DNA of 64,000 nucleotides from Scatophagus argus (GCF_020382885.2 NC_058501.1:992001-1056000), one strand, 5' to 3'. Positions 45,001-58,179 are shown, counted from the stretch's first letter. Notes: generated from the sequence alone by a model not told the origin. Numbers and translations: made by a program.

Positions 45001-48000
45001 TATTAGCCTGTTGGTTCCACTGTAGCCTTTTCACACCTTTCCATAAAAGGTAGCAAAGGTTGGAGAACAGTCAGTTGCACATGTTGTCCTGTGCAGTAAT
45101 TGATTTGATGTCACTCAGACACAATGCATGGAAACTACCGGGAAAAAAAATGCAATTCTTTACTATTGAAATATTTATGTATAAATAAAGTAATTACACA
45201 CTAGCAATCAAAATAGGTGTGCTACCACCAGATAAATTTGGTATCCTTTTTGTTTCACGATGTACATTAATATGAGGAAATCAGCAAAAAGATATTGAAA
45301 GTAACATTTGGTTTGGTAATTCAGCAGTGCTAATGATCCCGAAGTGAAGCCCCTGTTCTTAAGACCAAGGGCTTGGACAAGAGCCGACTGCGCTCTGGCC
45401 AGCACTCGGTCAAACAGAGTAAGAACACGCCACTGGATTGGAAGCAAACGTCTGTCGAATATCCCAACATTCGCCACGCTCGCATTCGCAGTGGAGTCAG
45501 CAATTTAATGAGAACCGTGGGAACGAGGCTTAAAGCACCTGATTTCTACTTCTAATCAGCCGCTGGGGGGGGAACAAGCATGTGTTTGTTGTGTACATTT
45601 GCTGTTAGCATTGTATGCTGTGCGTGAGACCTGCAGGCATCACTGTTCTCACTGCCGCTTTCTGTGCTCCCTGACTGACTGGAGGTCTTGGAGCCGTTCT
45701 CGGTCTTGGTGTCCTGCTGCTGATGCTCAGGCAGAAGCAGCAGCGCGTTCCTCAGGCAGATGGCTGCAAACTCCATACTGGCTACTGGGATAGCTGCTGA
45801 CTGGCCCTCACTGTCCAAAAACACAAACACACACATGGCTCAGGCTAACTGTAAGTCAAAAACAGCATCAGGTCCATGTAAGCAGGGCTTATTACTTATT
45901 AGACATCAGTCAGTCAGTGTTATAATATATAACACAGCTTGGGTGTGGAAATATAAAATTCATTTTCACAGATTCTGTGCACACGTTGCATGATGCACAC
46001 GTTGGACGTTCACAAACATACAGCATTCACTTCAGCAATGGCAAACTGTTCGGGTATTACACGACAGACGTCCAACACTGTGCAGCATGTAGTGACACAT
46101 CACAACAAAGAGACTTTGGCGTCATTCACACACACTGTGATGGCTGAAGGTGTGAGACTGTTTATAAACTGCGCTCTGTTGCATCTCCCATTCTGTTTTA
46201 TTTATGTTTTACACTGCATCTTTGGAATTAGGGTTGTACTTCTTACATAACCTCAGTGAATCATATATATTTCCATCATTTCTAAATTCATTCAGAGTCA
46301 TGGTTTGAAGTGTGTGTTTTGTACTTTTTCTTCCCTTGTGAATGGTTTAGTTTTATATATGTATATACATTTTTTTTTTAATACTACACAGAATCAGTAT
46401 TTGGTGGTAAGAAAGTAAAAGGTAGATAGAAGAGATTAATTTGCAAATATCAAAGATTCATGTTGCAAATTTTGAGCGAACACTGACCTGTAGATGGCAT
46501 TCTGGGTAGACCGGGATGCCAGAACGATCTTGCGATGGTAGCCTTGCCCAACAATAGACTGAACTATGCCTTTTTTACAAGGTAAACCTTTGCTCTCCTG
46601 TTCCGACCCCTGGAAACATGAAAACAGAGACTGTGAGGTAAAACTCGTGTTTATATAACTGTATTATTAAAGGACAATGTGTAATGCAACACTGAACTTG
46701 CTACAACTGATACAGAGAAATATAGGTTGCCTTGGGTAATGCGAGTAAAACCGTCATCATTACAAAACATTCTGGTTTTTAAAAATCAATTTCGAGATTA
46801 CAAGATAGTCTTCTTCAAGACAAGAGTAAAACAACAACAGTAAAATACTCCACAAAAAAAGACTCAACCATGGAACAAAGCTTAACGCAGACCAGGATCT
46901 ACAAGTGTTAAGACGTACCCCCTTGTTAGCAGAGACGCAGCACTCAGCAAGCCGCAGCCACAGTCGAGGGTTGGAGTGGTAAACCTGCACTGCCTCCATC
47001 AGACACTCGAATGCTGCCAGAGGCCTGCCAATGTGCAGCAGCTGGATACCACAGTTATACAGCAACTCGTAACGCTTGTTGGCTAGTAGTGCACACATGG
47101 GGATACCAGTGAACTTCTTAGCTGCTCATAAAGAAACAACAGAATAAAGGAACTTGTTACTATCGGGGACATACATGTAAATACATTTCCATAATCTGCT
47201 TAGTTCAGAAAAGAAGCGTATACTTTACACAATTAGATAGAGGGGTGTGTGCTTGTTTAACTGATTCTACTTTTTTGAAAATAATCATTGTCTATTGATC
47301 AATTATTTCAATAATTAACCCGCCACCCAATACAAAGGAAGTGAATGAATTTTTTTTCTATGGAGCTGAAGGCATTACAAGATGATTTAGACGCATGTCA
47401 CTTGCAACAGTCAACACAGGGACCATTTCTTTAGTAGAAAGTAGTTATGGTTAAAATGCTGACAGTCACAAAGTGCTGTTGGATTTTGCCACAAAACACA
47501 ATAAAATCTTATGAGAGATATATTTAAAAACCTGGACAAATAAAACCAAAACTATCAGCATGGAGAACAACCAAGTAGAGTGTGAAAAATGTAAATTTAT
47601 TAAATGTTTTCCTATATAAAATAGCTTGCTTCTTTGTAACGAGATGCTAGTCAGTTTGGATTCAGTGATCTGATGGTTCACCGGTGGAAAATGTCAATTT
47701 CTGAAGGATTTCTTCAGACATTTGATGTGAAGCTGGGCAAACCACTATAACCACTACTAATCCAAGCGGAATTGTCCATTTTGAAGGAGAAATCTACAAA
47801 CTTTTTCCATTCAAGCCTACAGGAGATGAGTGGAAAGCTTAGCAGATTCAGGGAACGGTGCTTGCTGTGAACCCACACTGACCGTTGCTGCCATCTCCCA
47901 GCTGTGCACAGGTGTGGTCGTTCTCTTGCAGCGCCTTCTTGAAGTAGAAAATGCCTAGGTTATGTTTCCCCATCGCAAAGTGAATGCAGCCCAGGTTGTT

Positions 48001-51000
48001 CCAGAACATACATCGAACACATTCACCTGAATGAGAGAAGTTAGAACACGTGCACAACCGTCAGTTAGAACATCTAAAAATGATTGAATGTCACTGATGA
48101 AGACAAGTTCATCTCCAAGGAAGGCAATGTTTGGAAGCACCACTGAGGAAGCGCCAGTGCCGCAAACAAAAACAAGCTGGGTGGCTTTTTGAGTTACAGT
48201 CACCTGTCTTGATGGGTCCAGGATGCTCTGCGATGTTGGAGCTGTTTAAAAGCTTCACCGCTTTCCGATAGTTTCCTCTGAGGTACTCAAAATTACTCTT
48301 GAGGAAGAGTGAGGGTGCAGACTGATGAAGGGGAAAGGAAACACGAATCAGACAGGAAACCAGGAAAGGGTATTCACAAGTGTCACTTTTCTACATGATA
48401 AACCCGGACATAAACATGAAAAGGCCGACGATTCAATACTACTGGATAGCTGTAGGCCTGATGTGGAAATACACAGGAGGATAGCTGAAGATTTGCAGCT
48501 ATAACAGCATTCTTCAAAATGTGTTGGTATGCTGAAACATTAACATTCACACAGGAAATAAGGGGCCTAGCCCAACCCCCAAGAAACAGCTCCATAAAGA
48601 GGTGTGTCTGGATACTTTTTTCTATATAGTGTAGTTCCTCATCAACCTATCAGTCTTTTCGATTTTTGTTCCATGTAAGTGCATGGCGGCAGACTCACGT
48701 TTCCCGCCGTGTTCATCACCGATTTGATCTCCCTCTTACAGGCCTTAGAGGATTTCATCTGAATGTAGGCTCTCACTTTGTACTGTAACAAACAACAGCC
48801 AATCACAGTCACAACAATGGAGAGTGAAACAGAGAAACAGTACGTTAAGGTCTTTGAGCTCTTGCCTGATGCATCTTTGATTTGGCTGTCTCAATCATGG
48901 CTGTGAATTCTTTCTGGTTTGCTCCATCTTTGTTGAAACTGTTGTTCTAGAATCAAGGACATAAATAAACAGTTAACTCAGCCAAAAAGTTCAGTAAAAT
49001 GTTACCATAGAGCATATGAATACAGGAACAGATTGTATAAAACTAATTTCCTTTAAATGACTCTCGACCCAACAGGTCAAGGCAGATGGCCGCCCATCTT
49101 GAGCCGGGGTCTGCTCCGAGGTTTCTGCCTTCTAAAAGGCAGTTTTTCCTCGCCACTGTCGCCAAGTGCTTGCTCAAGGGGGAATGTTGGGCTCTCTCTA
49201 TTTACAGTTTAATTAAAGAGTTTGGTCTAGACCTGCTCTAATTGAAAAGTGTCATGACATAACTTTTGTTGTGAATTGGCGCTATATAAATAAACTGAAC
49301 TGAATTGAATTGAATAGTGGGGTACCTCTCCTTTTCCGTTCTTGTTGCTTCCTTGTACAGACAGTTTGTCCAGCACTGCCAGCAGATGAAGGGCCTTCTC
49401 TGGCTGGAAGGTGAGCAGGTACAGATCCACCAGCAGGAAGCACACAGCCTGAGCAAACTTCTCTTCTAGGACAAATAACACAGTGACTCCATGCCAAACT
49501 CACGGCTGACACCAGGACCGTTACGAAATATCAATACGTCACTGCCAGGCTGTTTGGCTACTGATTTGTTTTCTAACCACACAGTGACAAAGCAACATAT
49601 CTCATTGTTTGACAGTTGAGGCAATTGATTTCTTCCAAGTAGCTTTGTTAATGCAGTCTTTCTCACCATCATGCCTATAAACCCTGTTACATTACACATT
49701 TACATAACCATTGTGAGGCTGACAGTACATGCAAGTCCTCGACTTTGTAACTCAAGTCCTATTAGAGTCAAAGTCTCAGATCTAAAACTCTCAGTTTTCT
49801 ATAATATATATTATTGAAACACCGTTTACCATGTAATTAATAAATTCATTCTTAAACATTTTACACTGAGGTTGTGGTATGAAAAAAAGCTTACCACCAA
49901 CACCAATTCTTTTCACTACCAATTATTCCATATATTATGTGAATGATTAACTGTTTAATTATTTCTTTTATGAGGTGTCTAAACAATATGACCAAAATAC
50001 CATAACGAGTCATTTCATATGCAGTTAAAAGACACACCATATCCTTATTTTTGCACAGCAATTTGTCAAAAGTAAAGACAAATGCCCATCATGTTATAAA
50101 GAATTAAAGTCTTGCCTTCAAAATGCAATTTTACCTTGACAACACTACCCCAAAGTCTACCCCAAAAACCAAGTCTTGGTTTTTGGGGTAGACTTTCCTC
50201 AAACCCACGTAAAGCACCACAACATACCAAACGGTTCCAGAAACTGATAGAGCCTCTCTCCTATAGAGATGGCCTCCGAGAACTGTCGCATATGATAGTG
50301 GATGATGGCTTGATTATAGTACAGCAGGCTGTTTTCAACATCGTCCAACCCATCAGCGTCTTCTGCTGATGTGTGAACCTGAAAGTGAAAGACAGACATA
50401 TTGGACATCACGAAGGAGCATCTGGAACTCTCACTGAACACTAATTCAACATGACCTGAAACACTGGGTATAATACGAGCCATGGCTGTTTCAGCAGTCA
50501 CCTGGTTCTTCATTGCTATTAGAGACTGCTTCAGAGTTCCCGTGGTAGTCTGACCGCTTTTGTAAAACTTCACAACAGCTTTATTCAGGGCGATCTTGTA
50601 GTCCTCTTTGTTGAGCTCCTGCAGGGTTTCAAGGTGTTTCAGAGACTCATCGTATTTCCCAGCCTGTGAAGAACGCAGCGTCTGATTTACCAAATTTACA
50701 ACAGGATAAAATTTCTTCTCGCATTAAACTTATCAAAACAAGGTCCATACTTATGACCCATGCATCTACAATCTATGTATCTACAATGTAAAGCTTGAAA
50801 ATTGCAATTGAAAATTTATAACATGCACATGTTCATGTGACCTAGGTACTTCTAAATGTGCCATTGCCAGAGGTTGTTCTGATTATTCTGAAATAAATCT
50901 ACGAATAGCTCCATGTTTGTCTCAACAGAAAAACGAAATATATATATTAAAAAAAGAACAAAGCATCTTTGTTACCATCTTACAAGGACAAGCCTCACAC

Positions 51001-52345
51001 TCCAAAGGAGAGGAACAAATTATCGCAGTTAATGCACTAGAATCACCGCTTCAGAGTTGTATGCCTCTGCGCATCCTTCAAGCTGCAATTTCCATCCATG
51101 TCTGGCCAGACTCATAATATATGTAGCAACCAACAGGGAGCTTCATCACATGGTTCAGCAAAAAAAAAATAAATAAATAAAAAAAAAAAAATCACCTGAA
51201 GCTCAAGATCATTAAAATAATGAGCATGTGATCGGGGTTTTAAATATGGGTGTTGTTGCAAAGAAGCTACAAAAACATGGATGCTGCACCCACATCTTCA
51301 ACCCAGCAGCATGGTTTCCAGATGGACGCCCAAGATCAGTGTCATCGCTTCACATCACATCACTTCTACTTTATCATATTAGATATTTGAGTGAAATTTT
51401 GTATAATTAGATAAAAAATGAGTTGTCAGGTCACAGCGATGTTTCTCTACCAAAACCTAATCAGTTCGCTCTTGAACCCAAGTGGACATTTCTGCTGAAT
51501 CTGAAGAAATCCCCCATGACTGGTGTGTTGAAACTGAGCATGGTGTATTGGCACAAATGGCAGTTCAGAGTGCACAAATATCAGTTGGAGTTATGTATGG
51601 GTATGGCACGCTTACAGTTATGATACCAGTACACTTTTGCACTGGTATAGGTATTGGACCAGTAGGTGTGTTTCTCTAAACACAACAGAAGCCTATATAA
51701 TATGATATAATATAATAAAACTTAATATAACTTACCTTTTTTCCCATACATCAGCTAATTTGTGGCAGCCTGCAACATCAACATTGAATGCCACACACGG
51801 AGCTGTTTTTTTTTTTATCTTTCTTTAAAGCTTGGCTATTTAAAAATGCAGCATGTTTATTCATTCACAGCGGCATTTCCTTGCCATGCACGCTCTATCT
51901 TGCCCTCTCTCTCTCACTCACACACACACACACACACACACTGCCAGATAATTAGCCTGTGAATAGTTCCTCTGTGCAGGCAAGATGAGAATATGGCTGT
52001 TGAGATCTGGAGTTACCCCAGACAGGTTATTCTGTGTCCTGAACCCAATACCGTTAATATTGGAGACTGCCAAAGTAGGTTAAGCAAATAAACAATTGGA
52101 AACGCAGCCAGCATAAAGATAATAATCCTACGTTTATGTAAAAATGCCTCTGATAGGCCTGATACCTTCTGCAGCCTAGGTAAACAAAGGCCTCAAACAC
52201 TATTTGAGAAAATACAGTCTGCTTAATGCTTAGCCAGCGTTGCTCCTACTGTAGCTGAGCAAAGAACTTTAGCCTGGTAGCTTCAACAGGTGTTAAGGTG
52301 AAGGTGCAAGGGAAGAGCGAAAACTGTTGGACTGACTTACATCAA

Positions 52346-52376
<31 letters not shown>

Positions 52377-55300
52377 GCATTTGCTCCTTTTTAATGTAAT
52401 TATTGATAAAACAGTGTCAATCATATCCTGATTTGTGCTGGAACATTGATCTTTCTGGGCCCCTGCTGGACAAAAGCACTACTGCGCACAGGACATCTTT
52501 AACGTTTCTGAGTTTGCTGAGAAAGAAAGAGATGAATTACCAAAAACGCTTCATATGCACTGGCTGCCACTTCTTTCTCTTGGTCTGTCATTCCGGGGGA
52601 TGGTGAGATGTCTTGCTTTGGCTCATTTTGTTCTGATCAAAATGAAAAAGAGAGAAGGAAAAAAAAAAGTCAAAAATGAAGCAGAACAACAGGGATGAGC
52701 AGTACAGACGGCCTGTGCTTAATGGAGCTACAGTCAGCTGCCACTTCATGATGGCCTCAGATACTCTGCTCCACACTGACATGATGGGATCATGCTGTTT
52801 GTTGCTGATTTATCAGTTGCAAATTCAAGCTCTAATGAACTGAGATCTGAGGACTGAGCAGGCCACTGGAGTTCAACGAATTCACTGTCATGCAGACGCA
52901 GCCGTCTTGAAATGCCATAGGCTTTGTGACTTGATGTAGCTGCACAGTCCCTTCCTTGTCATCTAGAAAGATTGTCACTATCTTGAGTATTCTGTAAGTT
53001 GCACAAAAGACTAGTGTGGGGGTCTCTCGGGTCAGAACTGGGTGACATCACACGTAGCGCTCTTTACTGATGACTCCTGATTCTCCTTGAGCTCAAGTTC
53101 AATAAATCTTTCAGCATAAGACCTCCGGGTCCAGCATCGTTTCTTCAGAGAGCTTCTCCTGAACATACTGCGGCCATGAAGAGATGCTCACGCTCAGCAA
53201 CACTGCTCAGGTAGGCTGTGGCGTTTAAACCACCAAACCACCAAATTCCACTGATACAGAGCTAGATGATAAGTGCATCTACAAAATGTGAGAACATGTA
53301 AGTGTGTCAACAGTTACATATTTGCCATGCGACAGAATAACAGAATAAAACAGTTATGGTATGCGGTAGTTCTCACTTTAATATCTCTGGGTGTACTGGG
53401 CCAGTCTGGAAAAGGCTGAAAATTGACTGGTATTAAGTAGGGATTGTTTTCAACAACTAATTCCTCTGACATCTAAATATAAGTTTAAACTAAGGTTAAG
53501 CATTGAATAAATATTGGTTACATAGTCACGTTATGTGGCACTTGCTTATGAACATTACACATTATCCTACAAAACATCACAACAACCTCACTAAAACATT
53601 AAAATAAATGATGACATTTGTTGCAAACAATATTCAATGTAACAATAAAATATTACAGATGTATTTTCACTGGGTCAGTTAGCTCCACTGCCTGCTACAG
53701 CAACAGAATGATTCCACCATGATGCTCCACAGAGCGCCACAGGAGGTCACCCCCCCTTCCCCTTCCGAGTGCCAAACACCGAGTCATTACACTGAGACTA
53801 GTTCTGCAGTTTCACTGGATTTGCTGCACTGTTTAAGCAAATTCTGCTTGTACTGCTGCTCACATACTCTTTATATTCATTTTGTGTTACATTTTAAATT
53901 CTAGATATATTTTTACTTCGATTTCTATTATAAATCCTTGGCCTGTAGACTTCTAATCTTGGTTTGAGTAACAGTAACAAAAACAATTTTCCCAGGGATC
54001 AATAAAGTGTTTCTGATTCTGATGATGATATTAACCGAGACGTGGCTTTACCTGTAGATTCCCGACATGACAGCGCAGCACAGCAGGGGGCTTTGCATTT
54101 ATGTGCACAGAGACTGGCACACACACACACACACACACAGTACAATCACAGTTCTCCTCATTTAGAAGCTCTATCAGTCCTATGCAGACCTTTCTACTTA
54201 GCATCATTCTCTTCTCTTTGGTTGTTTGTGTTGTTTACACACCAGTAAAGTGTCTTGAGATAACTGTGTTATGAATTGGCACTTTAAATAAAATTGAACT
54301 GAATTAAACAGCAGCAGACTCATCCTGACGGAGTGCGCACTGTCATACTTAAAGACTATATTTCTTCAATTCGCCCACTGTTCTCTACTGTGTACTTAAA
54401 CATGAACCATGCCAACAGAGCTGTGCCTCTTCCACATCCAGGCCAGTCAGACCATCACTCACTGCTCCTGATCCCAACATAAACAACGTAAACAAAGCCA
54501 CAGGATTACTAACACACGGCCTTGGGAGACCCCTCTGTCAGCTACAAGACTGCTTTTCACATACTGAATGAGACTTGTACTATACAGACAAAAGTATTAG
54601 GACACCTGACCGTTACACCAACAGGGACTTTAACAACATTGCGTTCTAAATACATAGAGACTTTGGAGCTTTAAGAGCTTCCACTCTTCTGGGAAGGCTT
54701 TCCACAAGATTCTGGAGTGTTTCTGTGGGATGTTTTTCCCAGTGACAGCAACAGTAAACAATAGTTGAACAGTAGCAAGGTCAGGCACTGATGTTGGACG
54801 AAAACATCTGGTTTGCACTCTCTGCTCCAGCTCATCCCCAAGGTGTTCCATGAGGTTGAGGTCAGGGCTCTGAGTGGGCCAGTCAAGTTCTTCCACACCA
54901 AACTCATCCAACCATGTCTTTATGGAGCTTTGCTTTGTGAACTGGGGCACAGTCATGCTGGAATAGAAAAGGGCCTTCAACAAATTGTTGTCACAAAGTT
55001 GGAAGCATAGCATTGTTTAAGATGTCTTGGTATGCTGAAGCATTAAGATTTCCCTTCACTGGAAGTCAGGGGCCAGGCCAAACCCCATAAAAACAGCCCC
55101 ATACCACACCTGAATTCAATAATAAAAGTATTGTCCAGACTGTGGTGCAGTGGTTAGCACTGTTGCCACACAGGGTACCAAGTTCAAATCCCAGTCTGTG
55201 TGGAGTTTGCATGTTCTCCCTGTGCCTGCATGGGTTTTCCCCAGGTACTCCGCATCTCAACTCTAGTCAGCTGAAATAGGCACCTGAGGTGAGGCAGGGG

Positions 55301-57116
55301 ATTCAGCACAATCTCATCACAAACTATATGGAAAGCAGCTCCATAACCACCAACACAGATGCCTCACTAGCAGAAGAGCTAAATTGTCTCTTTGCTCACT
55401 TTGAAGTTAAAAGAGCAAACCTGGACACAACTACGTCACCTGTCACCAGCATCCACACATTCACCGTACAGGAATATGAAGTGAGACAGGTGCTTCGATC
55501 AGTGGGCCCAAGAAAGGCTGCTGGCCCTGATGAAGTACTTAAAGAACGTATTTTTCAGCAGTTTCTCCAGCATCTTCAATCTATCCCTCACACAAGCCAT
55601 CATTCCACCCTGGCTAAAGAGAGCCACCATTATCCCTGCCCCCCCCCCAAAAAAAACCTTCACTGTCAGCCTAAATGACCACAGAGCTGCTGCACTCACA
55701 CCCATCAAGAGCTATGAGAGACTGGTATTAAAACATATCAAGGCCGGTCTTCCTCCAACATTCAACCCGCATCAGTCTGCATAGAGAGCAACAGATCCAA
55801 AGAGGACACCATTGCCATACCTCTCCACACGGCACTGGAACGCTTAGAACAAGGTGAAAGCAATGCAAGGACGCTGTTCAACCTTCAACACAAGCATCCC
55901 GAATGCACTAATCGGGAAACCTTGGCCTCCACACACGAACTTCAAAAAAAAAAAAAAAAACCTGCAAAAATTCTGACACTAAACACCAAGAAAACAGAGG
56001 AACTCATCCTAGGTTTCAAGAAGTAACGAGCAGACTTCTTCCCAATATGCATTAATGGACCGTGTGGATAGGGCTCGCAACTTTTAATTTCCTTAACAGC
56101 CAACAACGTCAGCTGCGCTGCTAACACCACAGCAGCGTCTGCACATCCTGAGACTGCAGAGGAAAAACTATTTAAGGAAAAAACCCTTCAGTGGGTGCTA
56201 CTGGTCACTCAGAACATACAGAAAAACAATGAATACTCAACTCAAACATTCAAAACAGCTGTTAGCGTCTCATGTGCTGTACTGTCCCATGTGATTATGC
56301 TTACAACTCTGCAATAATCATACATTATACATAATAGTATATATTCATAGTTATAGGAAACAAAGAGCATTTTCATGTCCACATTATGTAGATACTCCTT
56401 TTTAAACTGAGCCCAGTGTTGAGTGGGTGAGGCTATATAAATGCTATTAGACAGTTCCCTTTAACTGTGTTCGTTTATTGTGTTGCTTATTTTAATGTGT
56501 TAATTATTTTGTTACCAGCACCATTTGAAACTGTAGTTTAACTTCGCTGTATTTTGCACAATACAGTGACAATAAAGGTTTTCTATTCAATTTCCTATTC
56601 TGAAATAAATGCACGCTGAAAGTTCAGCCAGAGAACTGGTTCACGATGTTAATCCTCGTTAACCGTTATGCGCTTCTTAATTCAATGTAATGTAATGTAA
56701 TGTATGTAATATCACAGCTCGGTGCATAACGGATACGCACGCCGAATTTACCACAAGGGCTCACGACGTTTGGAATATGCGTCGTTCACATCCTCACAGA
56801 GAAGAAGACACTTGCAACATTTCTGACTGAAGTTTAATCAGAACGTGTCTTCTCACAATATACATCAGGGCTAGGCTAATTACCTAGGACAGGCGATCTA
56901 TGGTGGCTCACTTTGAGTTTTTAAGCTACATAGTACAGCATAACCTAACGATAAACTGAACGTCACATGAATGATTCACCTCAAAATGCAGTGCCATTTA
57001 TTCATTTAACAATTTAAGCTTAAAAATGCATCTGCTCCGAGAGCTAAAGCTAGCTCAGATTGAACATAGCTACCCAGCTAACGTTAGCTGACAAACTCAC
57101 CTGGATTTTCTGCCAT
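42051..57116 (-). CDS. cnot10: CCR4-NOT transcription complex subunit 10
   Basis: The nineteen coding exons, 5' to 3', are 57116-57101, 52632-52541, 50663-50502, 50378-50228, 49465-49326, 48946-48866, 48782-48699, 48321-48204, 48026-47883, 47121-46919, 46609-46488, 45810-45631, 44819-44739, 44618-44505, 44340-44210, 44125-44093, 43889-43762, 42631-42556 and 42211-42051. They join in frame to 738 aa (human 744). Diagnostic segments are [102 protein letters not shown] and the C-terminus [12 protein letters not shown]10 is a TPR-rich scaffold that works with CNOT11 on the CNOT1 N-terminus in mRNA deadenylation. The intron after exon 6 uses a GC donor. Exon 2 and the 16-nt exon 1 were placed by phase and acceptor. 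Confidence 0.95.
42935..43245 (+). mobile_element. L2 LINE 3' end (cnot10 intron 17)
   Basis: Sense-strand 3' UTR: 'ccaaccggtcaaggcagatg', 'ttctgccttctaaaaggcag', 'ttggcgctatataaacg' and a (GAATT)n tail at 43222-43243. Antisense to cnot10. Confidence 0.85.
43510..43700 (+). mobile_element. Tc1/mariner-like DNA element fragment
   Basis: Contains 'gccacaacattaaaaccac' and 'aggtgaagtcgctaacatt', recalling the end of a common fish Tc1-like element with the theme 'cacattaaaaccac..acaggtgaag'. No coding part remains. It ends shortly before cnot10 exon 17. Confidence 0.4.
48495..48630 (-). mobile_element. Tc1-like element fragment (cnot10 intron 7)
   Basis: Shares 'ttggtatgctgaaacatta' and 'agaaacagctccataaagag' with the 54.6-55.1 kb fragment. 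Both derive from the same DNA element as the pieces in tcaim introns. Confidence 0.5.
49066..49316 (+). mobile_element. L2 LINE 3' end abutting cnot10 exon 5
   Basis: The 3' UTR starts at 'cgacccaacaggtcaaggca' and ends in (GAATT)n at 49315. The cnot10 exon 5 splice donor (GAGAG|gtacc) begins at 49325, only about 10 nt away, so the LINE's tail lies almost at the exon edge. Confidence 0.9.
50152..50196. repeat. Perfect 22-bp inverted repeat with 1-nt centre
   Basis: The arms 50152-50173 and 50175-50196 are exact reverse complements around a single t (arm: aaagtctaccccaaaaacca + ag). It lies in cnot10 intron 4, about 30 nt from the exon 4 donor. Confidence 0.95.
50700..52530. other. cnot10 intron 2 sequence, nothing recognised
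   Basis: Contains a CA microsatellite (about 51918-51941), A-runs (51160-51190 and 52350-52376) and short incidental frames. No coding exon or known repeat was recognised. Confidence 0.45.
53690..54030 (+). mobile_element. Rex-like LINE 3' end
   Basis: Begins with the typical C-terminal phrase 'ctccacagagcgccacagga' and ends 'cccagggatcaataaagtg' plus 'ttctgattctga', the short-repeat tail seen in Rex/CR1-group LINEs of fish. It lies in cnot10 intron 1. Confidence 0.5.
54172..54306 (+). mobile_element. L2-type LINE tail, second subfamily
   Basis: 'gtgttatgaattggcacttt' followed by 'aaataaaattgaactgaatt' matches the 40.2-kb copy. Heavily 5' truncated. Confidence 0.75.
54575..55110 (-). pseudogene. 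Tc1-like transposase C-terminal fragment (cnot10 intron 1)
   Basis: The minus-strand reading has [20 protein letters not shown] and [20 protein letters not shown], the Tc1 C-terminal DDE signature. The element end 'acagacaaaagtattaggac' at about 54581 is typical of fish mariner-type termini. It carries stops and substitutions (WDEL to GDEL). Confidence 0.75.
55135..55275 (+). mobile_element. Degenerate SINE-A fragment
   Basis: Head 'gactgtggtgcagtggttag' and body 'tgcatgttctccctgtgcct', then truncated and diverged at 'agtcagctgaaataggcacc'. Confidence 0.7.
55289..56590 (+). pseudogene. Rex/CR1-group LINE reverse-transcriptase relic
   Basis: Reads LNCLFAHFE, then [20 protein letters not shown], then (frame changes) [40 protein letters not shown] and [18 protein letters not shown]. 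These are the fingers region of a Rex-type RT. C-runs and A-runs break the frame. The 3' end is probably the 'caatacagtgacaataaagg' segment near 56570. Confidence 0.7.
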
Positions 57117-57254
57117 TTCTGTAGCCTTTCCAAGGACAGTCAGAAATACTATATTCGTAGTTAATATCAGATAAGTGCAGAGAACGTTAAAATTATGCGT
57201 AAATATTAAATAGCCCAGGTAGCTAACTGTCTGGTCCGCTCTAAAGAGATTCTT

Positions 57255-57835
57255 CTTCACTATTTAATGACTTCTTCTTCCTTTCGTAAATGGCGGATTG
57301 CAATCAGTAACTTTGAAGGTGCATACCGCCACCTACTGTACCGGAGTGGGCAAAAAAATGGTTTTCTTTTACATGATTTAAAAAGCCTACTGAACGATGC
57401 TAGATACTGTCAGATCCTATCAAGGACACAAGATTTTATTCCCTTCAATATTCGAATTATTTGCATTTCTGTTAAATTCCTTATTAAGAGCCCTTCCCTT
57501 TCTTCCTTTATGTTTATCACATTCGATAAGTATATATTCAACCTTTTCTGTTATTTTAAAGTGAAAGCAATTCTTCTCAATTTATTTTCCCCACTAGGAG
57601 TCTTGTTGAGACCTGTATGACTAAATCTTAACACTGTTAGAGCAACTTCCTTCCCCCTTTGTTTGCTTGTTGTTCCTCTGTTGTGGTATTCCATTTATTA
57701 TGTCAAGTACATGTTATATTTCAGTTTAATTAGCACTCCCTTTCTCCACATAGAATCATAAGCATTTTCTATATTGAAAAATACAATCACCATTAATTCT
57801 TTCATTATGAATTTTATAAAAAGAGGGTAACCTTC
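57255..57835 (-). mobile_element. LINE-like relic ending in a GAAGAAG repeat
   Basis: On the minus strand, an RT motif-A-like reading (NIE-AYDSMW-RKGVLIKL) can be traced near 57790-57710. The unit ends with 'taggtggcggtatgcacc' and 'gaagaagaag', the same theme as 24.04-24.26 kb. The family is uncertain (I/Nimb-like by feel). It occupies the space just upstream of cnot10 exon 1. Confidence 0.35.
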
Positions 57836-58065
57836 TTCACTAAAATCTTGTCCATTGTTTGCATGGGACTGAAGTTAGTTGCTGCTGCTTTGCGAACAAC
57901 GCGTTCTTATTTCTATCAGGCCAATAATAACAGAAAGTGGGCGTGGCGTCAATCATAGCAGTAGGCGTTCCTGTCCTATATAAACCAATCAAAGAAGAGT
58001 ACATGACATGAACGACCCGCCGTGACTGCAATCAGACTCATCTGGCCTGCAGCTAGTCTCACAAA

Positions 58066-58179
58066 GGGGCGGGGCAGTGGCGAAGCCCACGTGACACAAA
58101 TACAGGAAATGACTCCTGTAAGATCTCGTTTATGAACCGTGTGCACCATCTGTGGTGTGCACCATTGACATATATAAAG
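58066..58179 (+). promoter_or_regulatory. sacm1l core promoter: GC box and TATA box
   Basis: A GC box, ggggcggggc, lies at 58066-58075 and a TATA box, atatataaag, at about 58170-58179. The TATA box lies about 105 bp before the start codon. A 'tatataaaccaatc' (TATA/CCAAT) cluster at 57977-57990 is an alternative upstream element. A YY1-like 'agatggcg' overlaps the start codon. Confidence 0.5.

Noticed and set aside
57267-57620. 117-aa open frame as a new gene near cnot10
   Set aside because: No homology seen, AT-rich, and it overlaps a repeat relic whose better reading is on the other strand.
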